Below are positions 12,124 to 24,880 of a DNA stretch of 64,000 nt, in pieces. The stretch is from Viola odorata (taxonomy: Eukaryota; Streptophyta; Magnoliopsida; Malpighiales; Violaceae), in contig OY829537.1 in assembly GCA_963691705.1 (NCBI GenBank), forward strand, positions 58,194,304 through 58,258,303, read 5' to 3'. The position numbers and the translations under genes were made by a program. Within the stretch, counting starts at the first letter, position 1; the number at the start of each line of letters is the position of its first letter. The notes under the pieces were generated by a model. The model had not been told where the DNA came from, ran no database searches, and saw nothing but the letters and a program-made list of their open reading frames with translations.

Positions 12124-13145
12124 GGTCACGTCCGCACAGTCGTGTGATAAAGTTGTGTCTGGTCACGTCCGCACATGTTGTCAGTTAAGCGTTGTCAAGG
12201 GTCACGTCCCCACATCGTGTTTTTAATGGTGTGTTTGGTCACGTCCGCACAGTCGTCTAATAATGTTGTGTCTGGTCACTTCCGCACAGTCGTCTGATAA
12301 TGTTGTGTCTGGTCACGTCCGCACATGTTGTCTGTTAAGCGTTGTGAAGGGTCACGTCCCCACATCATGTTGTTAATGTTGTGTCAGGTCACGTCCACAT
12401 ATGTCGTCTGATAATGTTGTGTCTGGTCACGTCCGCACATGTCATCTCTTAAGCGTTGTGAAAGGTCACGGCCCCACATCGTGTTGTTAATGGTGTGTTT
12501 GGTCACTTCCGCACATGTCGTCTGATAATGTTATGTCTGCGCACGTCCGCACATGTTGTCTGTTAAGCGTTGTGAAGGGTCACGTCCCCACATCATATTT
12601 TAAATGTTGTGTCTGGTCACGTCTGCACAGTCGTCTGATAATATTGTGTCAGGTCACGTCCGCACATGTTGTCTGTTAGGCGTTGTGAAAGGTCACGTCC
12701 CCACATCATGTTGTTAATGTTGTGTCAGGTCACGTCCACATATGTCGTCTGATAATGTTGTGTCTGGTCACGCCTGCACATGTCATCTCTTAAGCGTTGT
12801 GAAAGGTCACGTCCCCACATCATGTTGTTAATGTTCTGTCAGGTCACGTCCACATATGTCGTCTGATAATGTTGTGTCTGGTCACGTCCGCACATGTCAT
12901 CTCTTAAGCGTTGTGAAAGGTCACGGCCCCACATTGTGTTGTTAATGTTGTGTCTGGTCACGTCCACACATGTCGTCTGATAATGTTGTGTCTGGTCACG
13001 TCCGCATATATCGTCTGTTAAGCGTTATGAAGGGTCACGTCCCCACATCGTGTTTTTAATATTGTGTCTGGTCACATCCGCACATGTCATCTCTTAAGCG
13101 TTGTGAAGGGTCACGCCCCCACCTCGTGTTATTAATGTTGTGTCT
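12124..13145 (+). repeat. HOR unit A, left subtype (1022 bp)
   Basis: Second A of the A-B tandem, exactly 2233 bp after the first. At about 12810 it keeps the A-type sequence where the 1-3602 homologue has already switched, which places the end of that 9208-offset match. Confidence 0.9.
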
Positions 13146-14356
13146 GGTCACGTCCGCATAGTCGTGTGATAAAGTTGTGTCTGGTCACGTCCGCACATGT
13201 TGTCAGTTAAGCGTTGTCAAGGGTCACGTCCCCACATCGTGTTTTTAATGGTGTGTTTGGTCACGTCCGCACAGTCGTCTGATAATGTTGTGTCTGGTCA
13301 CCTCCGCACAGTCGTCTGATAATGTTGTGTCTGGTCACGTCCGCACATGTTCTCTGTTAAGCGTTGTGAAGGGTCACGTCCCCACATCATGTTGTTAATG
13401 TTGTGTCAGGTCACGTCCACATATGTCGTCTGATAATGTTGTGTCTGGTCACGTCCGCACATGTCATATCTTAAGCGTTGTGAAAGGTCACGGCCCCACA
13501 TCGTGTTGTTAATGGTGTGTTTGGTCACTTCCGCACATGTCGTCTGATAATGTTATGTCTGCTCACGTCCGCACATGTTGTCTGTTAAGCGTTGTGAAGG
13601 GTCACGTCCCCACATCATATTTTAAATGCTGTGTCTGGTCACGTCTGCATAGTCGTCTGATAATATTGTGTCAGGTCACGTCCTCACATGTTGTCTGTTA
13701 GGCGTTGTGAAAGGTCACGTCACCACATCATGTTGTTAATGTTGTGTCAGGTCACGTCCACATATGTCGTCTGATAATGTTGTGTCTGGTCACGCCTGCA
13801 CATGTCATCTCTTAAGCGTTGTGAAAGGTCACGGCCCCACATCGTGTTGTTAATGGTGTGTTTAGTCACTTCCGCACATGTTGTCTGTTAAGCGTTGTGA
13901 AGGGTCACGTCCCCACATCATATTTTAAATGCTGTGTCTGGTCACGTCTGCACAGTCGTCTGATAATATTGTGTCAGGTCACGTCCGCACATGTTGTCTG
14001 TTAGGCGTTGTGAAAGGTCACGTCCCCACATCATGTTGTTAATGTTGTGTCAGGTCACGTCCACATATGTCGTCTGATAATGTTGTGTCTGGTCACGTCC
14101 GCACATGTCATCTCTTAAGCGTTGTGAAAGGTCACGGCCCCACATCGTGTTGTTAATGTTGTGTCTGGTCACGTCCACACATGTCGTCTGATAATGTTGT
14201 GTCTAGTCACGTCCGCATATATCGTCTCTTAAGCGTTATGAAGGGTCACGTCCCCACATCGTGTTTTTAATATTGTGTCTGGTCACGTCCGCACATGTCA
14301 TCTCTTAAGCGTTGTGAAGGGTCACGCCCCCACCTCGTGTTATTAATGTTGTGTCT
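13146..14356 (+). repeat. HOR unit B (1211 bp)
   Basis: Second B of the 2233-bp A-B tandem. Also the start of the 5185-bp block that recurs from 18331; marker-to-marker spacing between the two is exactly 5185. Confidence 0.9.
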
Positions 14357-15378
14357 GGTCACGTCCGCACAGTCGTGTGATAAAGTTGTGTCTGGTCACG
14401 TCCGCACATGTTGTCAGTTAAGCGTTGTCAAGGGTCACGTCCCCACATCGTGTTTTTAATGGTGTGTTTGGTCACGTCCGCACAGTCGTCTAATAATGTT
14501 GTGTCTGGTCACTTCCGCACAGTCGTCTGATAATGTTGTGTCTGGTCACGTCCGCACATGTTGTCTGTTAAGCGTTGTGAAGGGTCACGTCCCCACATCA
14601 TGTTGTTAATGTTGTGTCAGGTCACGTCCACATATGTCGTCTGATAATGTTGTGTCTGGTCACGTCCGCACATGTCATCTCTTAAGCGTTGTGAAAGGTC
14701 ACGGCCCCACATCGTGTTGTTAATGGTGTGTTTGGTCACTTCCGCACATGTCGTCTGATAATGTTATGTCTGCGCACGTCCGCACATGTTGTCTGTTAAG
14801 CGTTGTGAAGGGTCACGTCCCCACATCATATTTTAAATGTTGTGTCTGGTCACGTCTGCACAGTCGTCTGATAATATTGTGTCAGGTCACGTCCGCACAT
14901 GTTGTCTGTTAGGCGTTGTGAAAGGTCACGTCCCCACATCATGTTGTTAATGTTGTGTCAGGTCACGTCCACATATGTCGTCTGATAATGTTGTGTCTGG
15001 TCACGCCTGCACATGTCATCTCTTAAGCGTTGTGAAAGGTCACGTCCCCACATCATGTTGTTAATGTTCTGTCAGGTCACGTCCACATATGTCGTCTGAT
15101 AATGTTGTGTCTGGTCACGTCCGCACATGTCATCTCTTAAGCGTTGTGAAAGGTCACGGCCCCACATTGTGTTGTTAATGTTGTGTCTGGTCACGTCCAC
15201 ACATGTCGTCTGATAATGTTGTGTCTGGTCACGTCCGCATATATCGTCTGTTAAGCGTTATGAAGGGTCACGTCCCCACATCGTGTTTTTAATATTGTGT
15301 CTGGTCACATCCGCACATGTCATCTCTTAAGCGTTGTGAAGGGTCACGCCCCCACCTCGTGTTATTAATGTTGTGTCT
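14357..15378 (+). repeat. HOR unit A, left subtype (1022 bp)
   Basis: Third A at 2233-bp spacing. It is followed by a C unit rather than B, so the simple A-B alternation ends here. Confidence 0.9.
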
Positions 15379-17233
15379 GGTCACGTCCGCATAGTCGTGT
15401 GATAAAGTTGTGTCTGGTCACGTCCGCACATGTTGTCAGTTAAGCGTTGTCAAGGGTCACGTCCCCACATCGTGTTTTTAATGGTGTGTTTGGTCACGTC
15501 CGCACAGTCGTCTGATAATGTTGTGTCTGGTCACCTCCGCACAGTCGTCTGATAATGTTGTGTCTGGTCATGTCCGCACATGTTCTCTGTTAAGCGTTGT
15601 GAAGGGTCACGTCCCCACATCATGTTGTTAATGTTGTGTCAGGTCACGTCCACATATGTCGTCTGATAATGTTGTGTCTGGTCACGTCCGCACATGTCAT
15701 ATCTTAAGCGTTGTGAAAGGTCACGGCCCCACATCGTGTTGTTAATGGTGTGTTTGGTCACTTCCGCACATGTCGTCTGATAATGTTATGTCTGCTCACG
15801 TCCGCACATGTTGTCTGTTAAGCGTTGTGAAGGGTCACGTCCCCACATCATATTTTAAATGCTGTGTCTGGTCACGTCTGCATAGTCGTCTGATAATATT
15901 GTGTCAGGTCACGTCCTCACATGTTGTCTGTTAGGCGTTGTGAAAGGTCACGTCACCACATCATGTTGTTAATGTTGTGTCAGGTCACGTCCACATATGT
16001 CGTCTGATAATGTTGTGTCTGGTCACGCCTGCACATGTCATCTCTTAAGCGTTGTGAAAGGTCACGGCCCCACATCGTGTTGTTAATGGTGTGTTTAGTC
16101 ACTTCCTCACATGTTGTCTGTTAATCGTTGTGAAGGGTCACGTCCCCACATCATATTTTAAATGCTGTGTCTGGTCACGTCTGCACAGTTTTCTGATAAT
16201 ATTGTGTCAGGTCACGTCCGCACATGTTGTCTGTTAGGCGTTGTGAAAGGTCACGTCCCCACATCATGTTGTTAATGTTGTGTCAGGTCACGTCCACATA
16301 TGTCGTCTGATAATGTTGTGTCTGGTCACGCCTGCACATGTCATCTCTTAAGCGTTGTGAAAGGTCACGGCCCCACATCGTGTTGTTAATGGTGTGTTTA
16401 GTCACTTCCGCACATGTTGTCTGTTAAGCGTTGTGAAGGGTCACGTCCCCACATCATATTTTAAATGCTGTGTCTGGTCACGTCTGCACAGTCGTCTGAT
16501 AATATTGTGTCAGGTCACGTCCGCACATGTTGTCTGTTAGGCGTTGTGAAAGGTCACGTCCCCACATCATGTTGTTAATGTTGTGTCAGGTCACGTCCAC
16601 ATATGTCGTCTGATAATGTTGTGTCTGGTCACGCCTGCAAATGTCATCTCTTAAGCGTTGTGAAAGGTCACGGCCCCACATCGTCTTGTTAATGTTGTGT
16701 CTGGTCACGTCCACACATGTCGTCTGATAATGTTGTGTCTGGTCACGTCCGCATATATCGTCTGTTAAGCGTTATGAAGGGTCACGTCCCCACATCATGT
16801 TTTTAATATTGTGTTTGGTCACGTCCGCACAGTCGTCTGATAATGTTGTGTCTGGTCACGTCCGCACATGTTGTCTGTTAAGCGTTGTGAAGGGTCACGT
16901 CCCCACATCATGCTGTTAATGTTGTGTCAGGTCACGTCCACATATGTCGTCTGATAATGTTGTGTCTGGTCACGTCCGCACATGTCATCTCTTAAGCGTT
17001 GTGAAAGGTCACGGCCCCACATCGTGTTGTTAATGTTGTGTCTGGTCACGTCCACACATGTCGTCTGATAATGTTGTGTCTGGTCACGTCCGCATATATC
17101 ATCTGTTAAGCGTTATGAAGGGTCACGTCCCCACATCGTGTTTTTAATATTGTGTCTGGTCACGTCCGCACATGTTATCTCTTAAGCGTTGTGAAGGGTC
17201 ACGCCCCCACCTCGTGTTATTAATGTTGTGTCT
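15379..17233 (+). repeat. HOR unit C, 49-mer (1855 bp)
   Basis: First full C unit. Carries a run of private variants: C-to-T at 15571, ACTTCCTCAC at 16101, ATCGTCTTG near 16680, CATGCTG near 16909 and ATATCATCTG near 17096. All but the first recur 5185 bp downstream. Confidence 0.9.
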
Positions 17234-18330
17234 GGTCACGTCCGCACAGTCGTGTGATAAAGTTGTGCCTGGTCACGTCCGCACATGTTGTCAGTTAAGC
17301 GTTGTCAAGGGTCACGTCCCCACATCGTGTTTTTAATGGTGTGTTTGGTCACGTCCGCACAGTCGTCTAATAATGTTGTGTCTGGTCACTTCCGCACAGT
17401 CGTCTGATAATGTTGTGTCTGGTCACGTCCGCACATGTTGTCTGTTAAGCGTTGTGAAGGGTCACGTCCCCACATCATATTGTTAATGTTGTGTCAGGTC
17501 ACGTCCACATATGTCGTCTGATAATGTTGTGTCTGGTCACGTCCGCACATGTCATCTCTTAAGCGTTGTGAAAGGTCACGGCCCCACATCGTGTTGTTAA
17601 TGGTGTGTTTGGTCACTTCCGCACATGTCGTCTGATAATGTTATGTCTGCTCACGTCCGCACATGTTGTCTGTTAAGCGTTGTGAAGGGTCACGTCCCCA
17701 CATCATATTTTAAATGCTGTGTCTGGTCACGTCTGCACAGTCGTCTGATAATATTGTGTCAGGTCACGTCCGCACATGTTGTCTGTTAGGCGTTGTGAAA
17801 GGTCACGTCACCACATCATGTTGTTAATGTTGTGTCAGGTCACGTCCACATATGTCGTCTGATAATGTTGTGTCTGGTCACGCCTGCACATGTCATCTCT
17901 TAAGCGTTGTGAAAGGTCACGGCCCCACATCGTGTTGTTAATGGTGTGTTTAGTCACTTCCGCACATGTTGTCTGTTAATCGTTGTGAAGGGTCACGTCC
18001 CCACATCATATTTTAAATGCTGTGTCTGGTCACGTCTGCATAGTCGTCTGATAATATTGTGTCAGGTCACGTCCTCACATGTTGTCTGTTAGGCGTTGTG
18101 AAAGGTCACGTCACCACATCATGTTGTTAATGTTGTGTCAGGTCACGTCCACATATGTCGTCTGATAATGTTGTGTCTGGTCACGCCTGCACATGTCATC
18201 TCTTAAGCGTTGTGAAAGGTCACGGCCCCACATCGTGTTTTTAATATTGTGTCTGGTCACATCCGCACATGTCATCTCTTAAGCGTTGTGAAGGGTCACG
18301 CCCCCACCTCGTGTTATTAATGTTGTGTCT
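17234..18330 (+). repeat. HOR unit B lacking one trimer (1097 bp)
   Basis: 1211-114: two gammas are merged near 18226-18240 (CGGCCCCACATCG joined to TTTTTAATATTG), losing alpha, beta-double-prime and gamma. This merged gamma is the junction between the two 5185-bp blocks. TTGTGCCTGG near 17263 is shared with 22448. Confidence 0.88.
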
Positions 18331-19541
18331 GGTCACGTCCGCATAGTCGTGTGATAAAGTTGTGTCTGGTCACGTCCGCACATGTTGTCAGTTAAGCGTT
18401 GTCAAGGGTCACGTCCCCACATCGTGTTTTTAATGGTGTGTTTGGTCACGTCCGCACAGTCGTCTGATAATGTTGTGTCTGGTCACCTCCGCACAGTCGT
18501 CTGATAATGTTGTGTCTGGTCACGTCCGCACATGTTCTCTGTTAAGCGTTGTGAAGGGTCACGTCCCCACATCATGTTGTTAATGTTGTGTCAGGTCACG
18601 TCCACATATGTCGTCTGATAATGTTGTGTCTGGTCACGTCCGCACATGTCATATCTTAAGCGTTGTGAAAGGTCACGGCCCCACATCGTGTTGTTAATGG
18701 TGTGTTTGGTCACTTCCGCACATGTCGTCTGATAATGTTATGTCTGCTCACGTCCGCACATGTTGTCTGTTAAGCGTTGTGAAGGGTCACGTCCCCACAT
18801 CATATTTTAAATGCTGTGTCTGGTCACGTCTGCATAGTCGTCTGATAATATTGTGTCAGGTCACGTCCTCACATGTTGTCTGTTAGGCGTTGTGAAAGGT
18901 CACGTCACCACATCATGTTGTTAATGTTGTGTCAGGTCACGTCCACATATGTCGTCTGATAATGTTGTGTCTGGTCACGCCTGCACATGTCATCTCTTAA
19001 GCGTTGTGAAAGGTCACGGCCCCACATCGTGTTGTTAATGGTGTGTTTAGTCACTTCCGCACATGTTGTCTGTTAAGCGTTGTGAAGGGTCACGTCCCCA
19101 CATCATATTTTAAATGCTGTGTCTGGTCACGTCTGCACAGTCGTCTGATAATATTGTGTCAGGTCACGTCCGCACATGTTGTCTGTTAGGCGTTGTGAAA
19201 GGTCACGTCCCCACATCATGTTGTTAATGTTGTGTCAGGTCACGTCCACATATGTCGTCTGATAATGTTGTGTCTGGTCACGTCCGCACATGTCATCTCT
19301 TAAGCGTTGTGAAAGGTCACGGCCCCACATCGTGTTGTTAATGTTGTGTCTGGTCACGTCCACACATGTCGTCTGATAATGTTGTGTCTAGTCACGTCCG
19401 CATATATCGTCTCTTAAGCGTTATGAAGGGTCACGTCCCCACATCGTGTTTTTAATATTGTGTCTGGTCACGTCCGCACATGTCATCTCTTAAGCGTTGT
19501 GAAGGGTCACGCCCCCACCTCGTGTTATTAATGTTGTGTCT
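18331..19541 (+). repeat. HOR unit B (1211 bp), second 5185-bp block
   Basis: First complete unit of the duplicate block. It matches 13146-14356 in marker positions and in its CATAG start. Confidence 0.9.
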
Positions 19542-20563
19542 GGTCACGTCCGCACAGTCGTGTGATAAAGTTGTGTCTGGTCACGTCCGCACATGTTGTC
19601 AGTTAAGCGTTGTCAAGGGTCACGTCCCCACATCGTGTTTTTAATGGTGTGTTTGGTCACGTCCGCACAGTCGTCTAATAATGTTGTGTCTGGTCACTTC
19701 CGCACAGTCGTCTGATAATGTTGTGTCTGGTCACGTCCGCACATGTTGTCTGTTAAGCGTTGTGAAGGGTCACGTCCCCACATCATGTTGTTAATGTTGT
19801 GTCAGGTCACGTCCACATATGTCGTCTGATAATGTTGTGTCTGGTCACGTCCGCACATGTCATCTCTTAAGCGTTGTGAAAGGTCACGGCCCCACATCGT
19901 GTTGTTAATGGTGTGTTTGGTCACTTCCGCACATGTCGTCTGATAATGTTATGTCTGCGCACGTCCGCACATGTTGTCTGTTAAGCGTTGTGAAGGGTCA
20001 CGTCCCCACATCATATTTTAAATGTTGTGTCTGGTCACGTCTGCACAGTCGTCTGATAATATTGTGTCAGGTCACGTCCGCACATGTTGTCTGTTAGGCG
20101 TTGTGAAAGGTCACGTCCCCACATCATGTTGTTAATGTTGTGTCAGGTCACGTCCACATATGTCGTCTGATAATGTTGTGTCTGGTCACGCCTGCACATG
20201 TCATCTCTTAAGCGTTGTGAAAGGTCACGTCCCCACATCATGTTGTTAATGTTCTGTCAGGTCACGTCCACATATGTCGTCTGATAATGTTGTGTCTGGT
20301 CACGTCCGCACATGTCATCTCTTAAGCGTTGTGAAAGGTCACGGCCCCACATTGTGTTGTTAATGTTGTGTCTGGTCACGTCCACACATGTCGTCTGATA
20401 ATGTTGTGTCTGGTCACGTCCGCATATATCGTCTGTTAAGCGTTATGAAGGGTCACGTCCCCACATCGTGTTTTTAATATTGTGTCTGGTCACATCCGCA
20501 CATGTCATCTCTTAAGCGTTGTGAAGGGTCACGCCCCCACCTCGTGTTATTAATGTTGTGTCT
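19542..20563 (+). repeat. HOR unit A, last left-subtype copy (1022 bp)
   Basis: Carries CACATTGTG and GGTCACATCC. All later A units carry CACGACCCC instead, so the change of A subtype lies between here and 24.6 kb. Confidence 0.9.
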
Positions 20564-22418
20564 GGTCACGTCCGCATAGTCGTGTGATAAAGTTGTGTCT
20601 GGTCACGTCCGCACATGTTGTCAGTTAAGCGTTGTCAAGGGTCACGTCCCCACATCGTGTTTTTAATGGTGTGTTTGGTCACGTCCGCACAGTCGTCTGA
20701 TAATGTTGTGTCTGGTCACCTCCGCACAGTCGTCTGATAATGTTGTGTCTGGTCACGTCCGCACATGTTCTCTGTTAAGCGTTGTGAAGGGTCACGTCCC
20801 CACATCATGTTGTTAATGTTGTGTCAGGTCACGTCCACATATGTCGTCTGATAATGTTGTGTCTGGTCACGTCCGCACATGTCATATCTTAAGCGTTGTG
20901 AAAGGTCACGGCCCCACATCGTGTTGTTAATGGTGTGTTTGGTCACTTCCGCACATGTCGTCTGATAATGTTATGTCTGCTCACGTCCGCACATGTTGTC
21001 TGTTAAGCGTTGTGAAGGGTCACGTCCCCACATCATATTTTAAATGCTGTGTCTGGTCACGTCTGCATAGTCGTCTGATAATATTGTGTCAGGTCACGTC
21101 CTCACATGTTGTCTGTTAGGCGTTGTGAAAGGTCACGTCACCACATCATGTTGTTAATGTTGTGTCAGGTCACGTCCACATATGTCGTCTGATAATGTTG
21201 TGTCTGGTCACGCCTGCACATGTCATCTCTTAAGCGTTGTGAAAGGTCACGGCCCCACATCGCGTTGTTAATGGTGTGTTTAGTCACTTCCTCACATGTT
21301 GTCTGTTAATCGTTGTGAAGGGTCACGTCCCCACATCATATTTTAAATGCTGTGTCTGGTCACGTCTGCACAGTTTTCTGATAATATTGTGTCAGGTCAC
21401 GTCCGCACATGTTGTCTGTTAGGCGTTGTGAAAGGTCACGTCCCCACATCATGTTGTTAATGTTGTGTCAGGTCACGTCCACATATGTCGTCTGATAATG
21501 TTGTGTCTGGTCACGCCTGCACATGTCATCTCTTAAGCGTTGTGAAAGGTCACGGCCCCACATCGTGTTGTTAATGGTGTGTTTAGTCACTTCCGCACAT
21601 GTTGTCTGTTAAGCGTTGTGAAGGGTCACGTCCCCACATCATATTTTAAATGCTGTGTCTGGTCACGTCTGCACAGTCGTCTGATAATATTGTGTCAGGT
21701 CACGTCCGCACATGTTGTCTGTTAGGCGTTGTGAAAGGTCACGTCCCCACATCATGTTGTTAATGTTGTGTCAGGTCACGTCCACATATGTCGTCTGATA
21801 ATGTTGTGTCTGGTCACGCCTGCAAATGTCATCTCTTAAGCGTTGTGAAAGGTCACGGCCCCACATCGTCTTGTTAATGTTGTGTCTGGTCACGTCCACA
21901 CATGTCGTCTGATAATGTTGTGTCTGGTCACGTCCGCATATATCGTCTGTTAAGCGTTATGAAGGGTCACGTCCCCACATCATGTTTTTAATATTGTGTT
22001 TGGTCACGTCCGCACAGTCGTCTGATAATGTTGTGTCTGGTCACGTCCGCACATGTTGTCTGTTAAGCGTTGTGAAGGGTCACGTCCCCACATCATGCTG
22101 TTAATGTTGTGTCAGGTCACGTCCACATATGTCGTCTGATAATGTTGTGTCTGGTCACGTCCGCACATGTCATCTCTTAAGCGTTGTGAAAGGTCACGGC
22201 CCCACATCGTGTTGTTAATGTTGTGTCTGGTCACGTCCACACATGTCGTCTGATAATGTTGTGTCTGGTCACGTCCGCATATATCATCTGTTAAGCGTTA
22301 TGAAGGGTCACGTCCCCACATCGTGTTTTTAATATTGTGTCTGGTCACGTCCGCACATGTTATCTCTTAAGCGTTGTGAAGGGTCACGCCCCCACCTCGT
22401 GTTATTAATGTTGTGTCT
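20564..22418 (+). repeat. HOR unit C (1855 bp), duplicate of 15379-17233
   Basis: Shares the private variants of the first C (ACTTCCTCAC at 21286, ATCGTCTTG near 21865, CATGCTG near 22094). CATCGCGTTG near 21259 is its own change, so it postdates the duplication. Confidence 0.9.
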
Positions 22419-24880
22419 GGTCACGTCCGCACAGTCGTGTGATAAAGTTGTGCCTGGTCACGTCCGCACATGTTGTCAGTTAAGCGTTGTCAAGGGTCAC
22501 GTCCCCACATCGTGTTTTTAATGGTGTGTTTGGTCACGTCCGCACAGTCGTCTAATAATGTTGTGTCTGGTCACTTCCGCACAGTCGTCTGATAATGTTG
22601 TGTCTGGTCACGTCCGCACATGTTGTCTGTTAAGCGTTGTGAAGGGTCACGTCCCCACATCATATTGTTAATGTTGTGTCAGGTCACGTCCACATATGTC
22701 GTCTGATAATGTTGTGTCTGGTCACGTCCGCACATGTCATCTCTTAAGCGTTGTGAAAGGTCACGGCCCCACATCGTGTTGTTAATGGTGTGTTTGGTCA
22801 CTTCCGCACATGTCGTCTGATAATGTTATGTCTGCTCACGTCCGCACATGTTGTCTGTTAAGCGTTGTGAAGGGTCACGTCCCCACATCATATTTTAAAT
22901 GCTGTGTCTGGTCACGTCTGCACAGTCGTCTGATAATATTGTGTCAGGTCACGTCCGCACATGTTGTCTGTTAGGCGTTGTGAAAGGTCACGTCACCACA
23001 TCATGTTGTTAATGTTGTGTCAGGTCACGTCCACATATGTCGTCTGATAATGTTGTGTCTGGTCACGCCTGCACATGTCATCTCTTAAGCGTTGTGAAAG
23101 GTCACGGCCCCACATCGTGTTGTTAATGGTGTGTTTAGTCACTTCCGCACATGTTGTCTGTTAATCGTTGTGAAGGGTCACGTCCCCACATCATATTTTA
23201 AATGCTGTGTCTGGTCACGTCTGCACAGTTTTCTGATAATATTGTGTCAGGTCACGTCCGCACATGTTGTCTGTTAGGCGTTGTGAAAGGTCACGTCCCC
23301 ACATCATGTTGTTAATGTTCTGTCAGGTCACGTCCACATATGTCGTCTGATAATGTTGTGTCTGGTCACGCCTGCACATGTCATCTCTTAAGCGTTGTGA
23401 AAGGTCACGGCCCCACATCGTGTTGTTAATGGTGTGTTTAGTCACTTCCGCACATGTTGTCTGTTAAGCGTTGTGAAGGGTCACGTCCCCACATCATATT
23501 TTAAATGCTGTGTCTGGTCACGTCTGCACAGTCGTATGATAATATTGTGTCAGGTCACGTCCGCACATGTTGTCTGTTAGGCGTTGTGAAAGGTCACGTC
23601 CCCACATCATGTTGTTAATGTTGTGTCAGGTCACGTCCACATATGTCGTCTGATAATGTTGTGTCTGGTCACGCCTGCAAATGTCATCTCTTAAGCGTTG
23701 TGAAAGGTCACGGCCCCACATCGTGTTGTTAATGTTGTGTCTGGTCACGTCCACATATGTCGTCTGATAATGTTGTGTCTGGTCACGTCCGCACATGTCA
23801 TCTCTTAAGCGTTGTGAAAGGTCACGGCCCCACATCGTGTTGTTAATGGTGTGTTTAGTCACTTCCGCACATGTTGTCTGTTAATCGTTGTGAAGGGTCA
23901 CGTCCCCACATCATATTTTAAATGCTGTGTCTGGTCACGTCTGCACAGTTTTCTGATAATATTGTGTCAGGTCACGTCCGCACATGTTGTCTGTTAGGCG
24001 TTGTGAAAGGTCACGTCCCCACATCATGTTGTTAATGTTCTGTCAGGTCACGTCCACATATGTCGTTTGATAATGTTGTGTCTGGTCACGCCTGCACATG
24101 TCATCTCTTAAGCGTTGTGAAAGGTCACGGCCCCACATCGTGTTGTTAATGGTGTGTTTAGTCACTTCCGCACATGTTGTCTGTTAAGCGTTGTGAAGGG
24201 TCACGTCCCCACATCATATTTTAAATGCTGTGTCTGGTCACGTCTGCACAGTCGTATGATAATATTGTGTCAGGTCACGTCCGCACATGTTGTCTGTTAG
24301 GCGTTGTGAAAGGTCACGTCCCCACATCATGTTGTTAATGTTGTGTCAGGTCACGTCCACATATGTCGTCTGATAATGTTGTGTCTGGTCACGCCTGCAA
24401 ATGTCATCTCTTAAGCGTTGTGAAAGGTCACGGCCCCACATCGTGTTGTTAATGTTGTGTCTGGTCACGTCCACATATGTCGTCTGATAATGTTGTGTCT
24501 GGTCACGCCTGCACATGTCATCTCTTAAGCGTTGTGAAAGGTCACGTCCCCACATCATGTTGTTAATGTTCTGTCAGGTCACGTCCACATATGTCGTCTG
24601 ATAATGTTGTGTCTGGTCACGTCCGCACATGTCATCTCTTAAGCGTTGTGAAAGGTCACGACCCCACATCGTGTTGTTAATGTTGTGTCTGGTCACGTCC
24701 ACACATGTCGTCTGATAATGTTGTGTCTGGTCACGTCCGCATATATCGTCTGTTAAGCGTTATGAAGGGTCACGTCCCCACATCGTGTTTTTAATATTGT
24801 GTCTGGTCACGTCCGCACATGTCATCTCTTAAGCGTTGTGAAGGGTCACGCCCCCACCTCGTGTTATTAATGTTGTGTCT
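22419..24880 (+). repeat. Compound HOR unit with a 720-bp duplication (2462 bp)
   Basis: Begins as the end of the 5185-bp block, contains the 720-bp tandem duplication, and ends with A-type features (GTTAATGTTCTGTCA, then CACGACCCC near 24657). It looks like a C-type start joined to an A-type end. Confidence 0.82.
23101..24540 (+). repeat. 720-bp tandem duplication (two copies)
   Basis: Sequence from about 23101 is repeated 720 bp later almost base for base, about 19 monomers. Diagnostic variants GTCGTATGATAATATTG (23531, 24251) and GTTCTGTCAGG (23316, 24036) occur in both. One difference: GTCGTTTGA at 24062 against GTCGTCTGA at 23342. The match stops near 24541. Confidence 0.9.
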
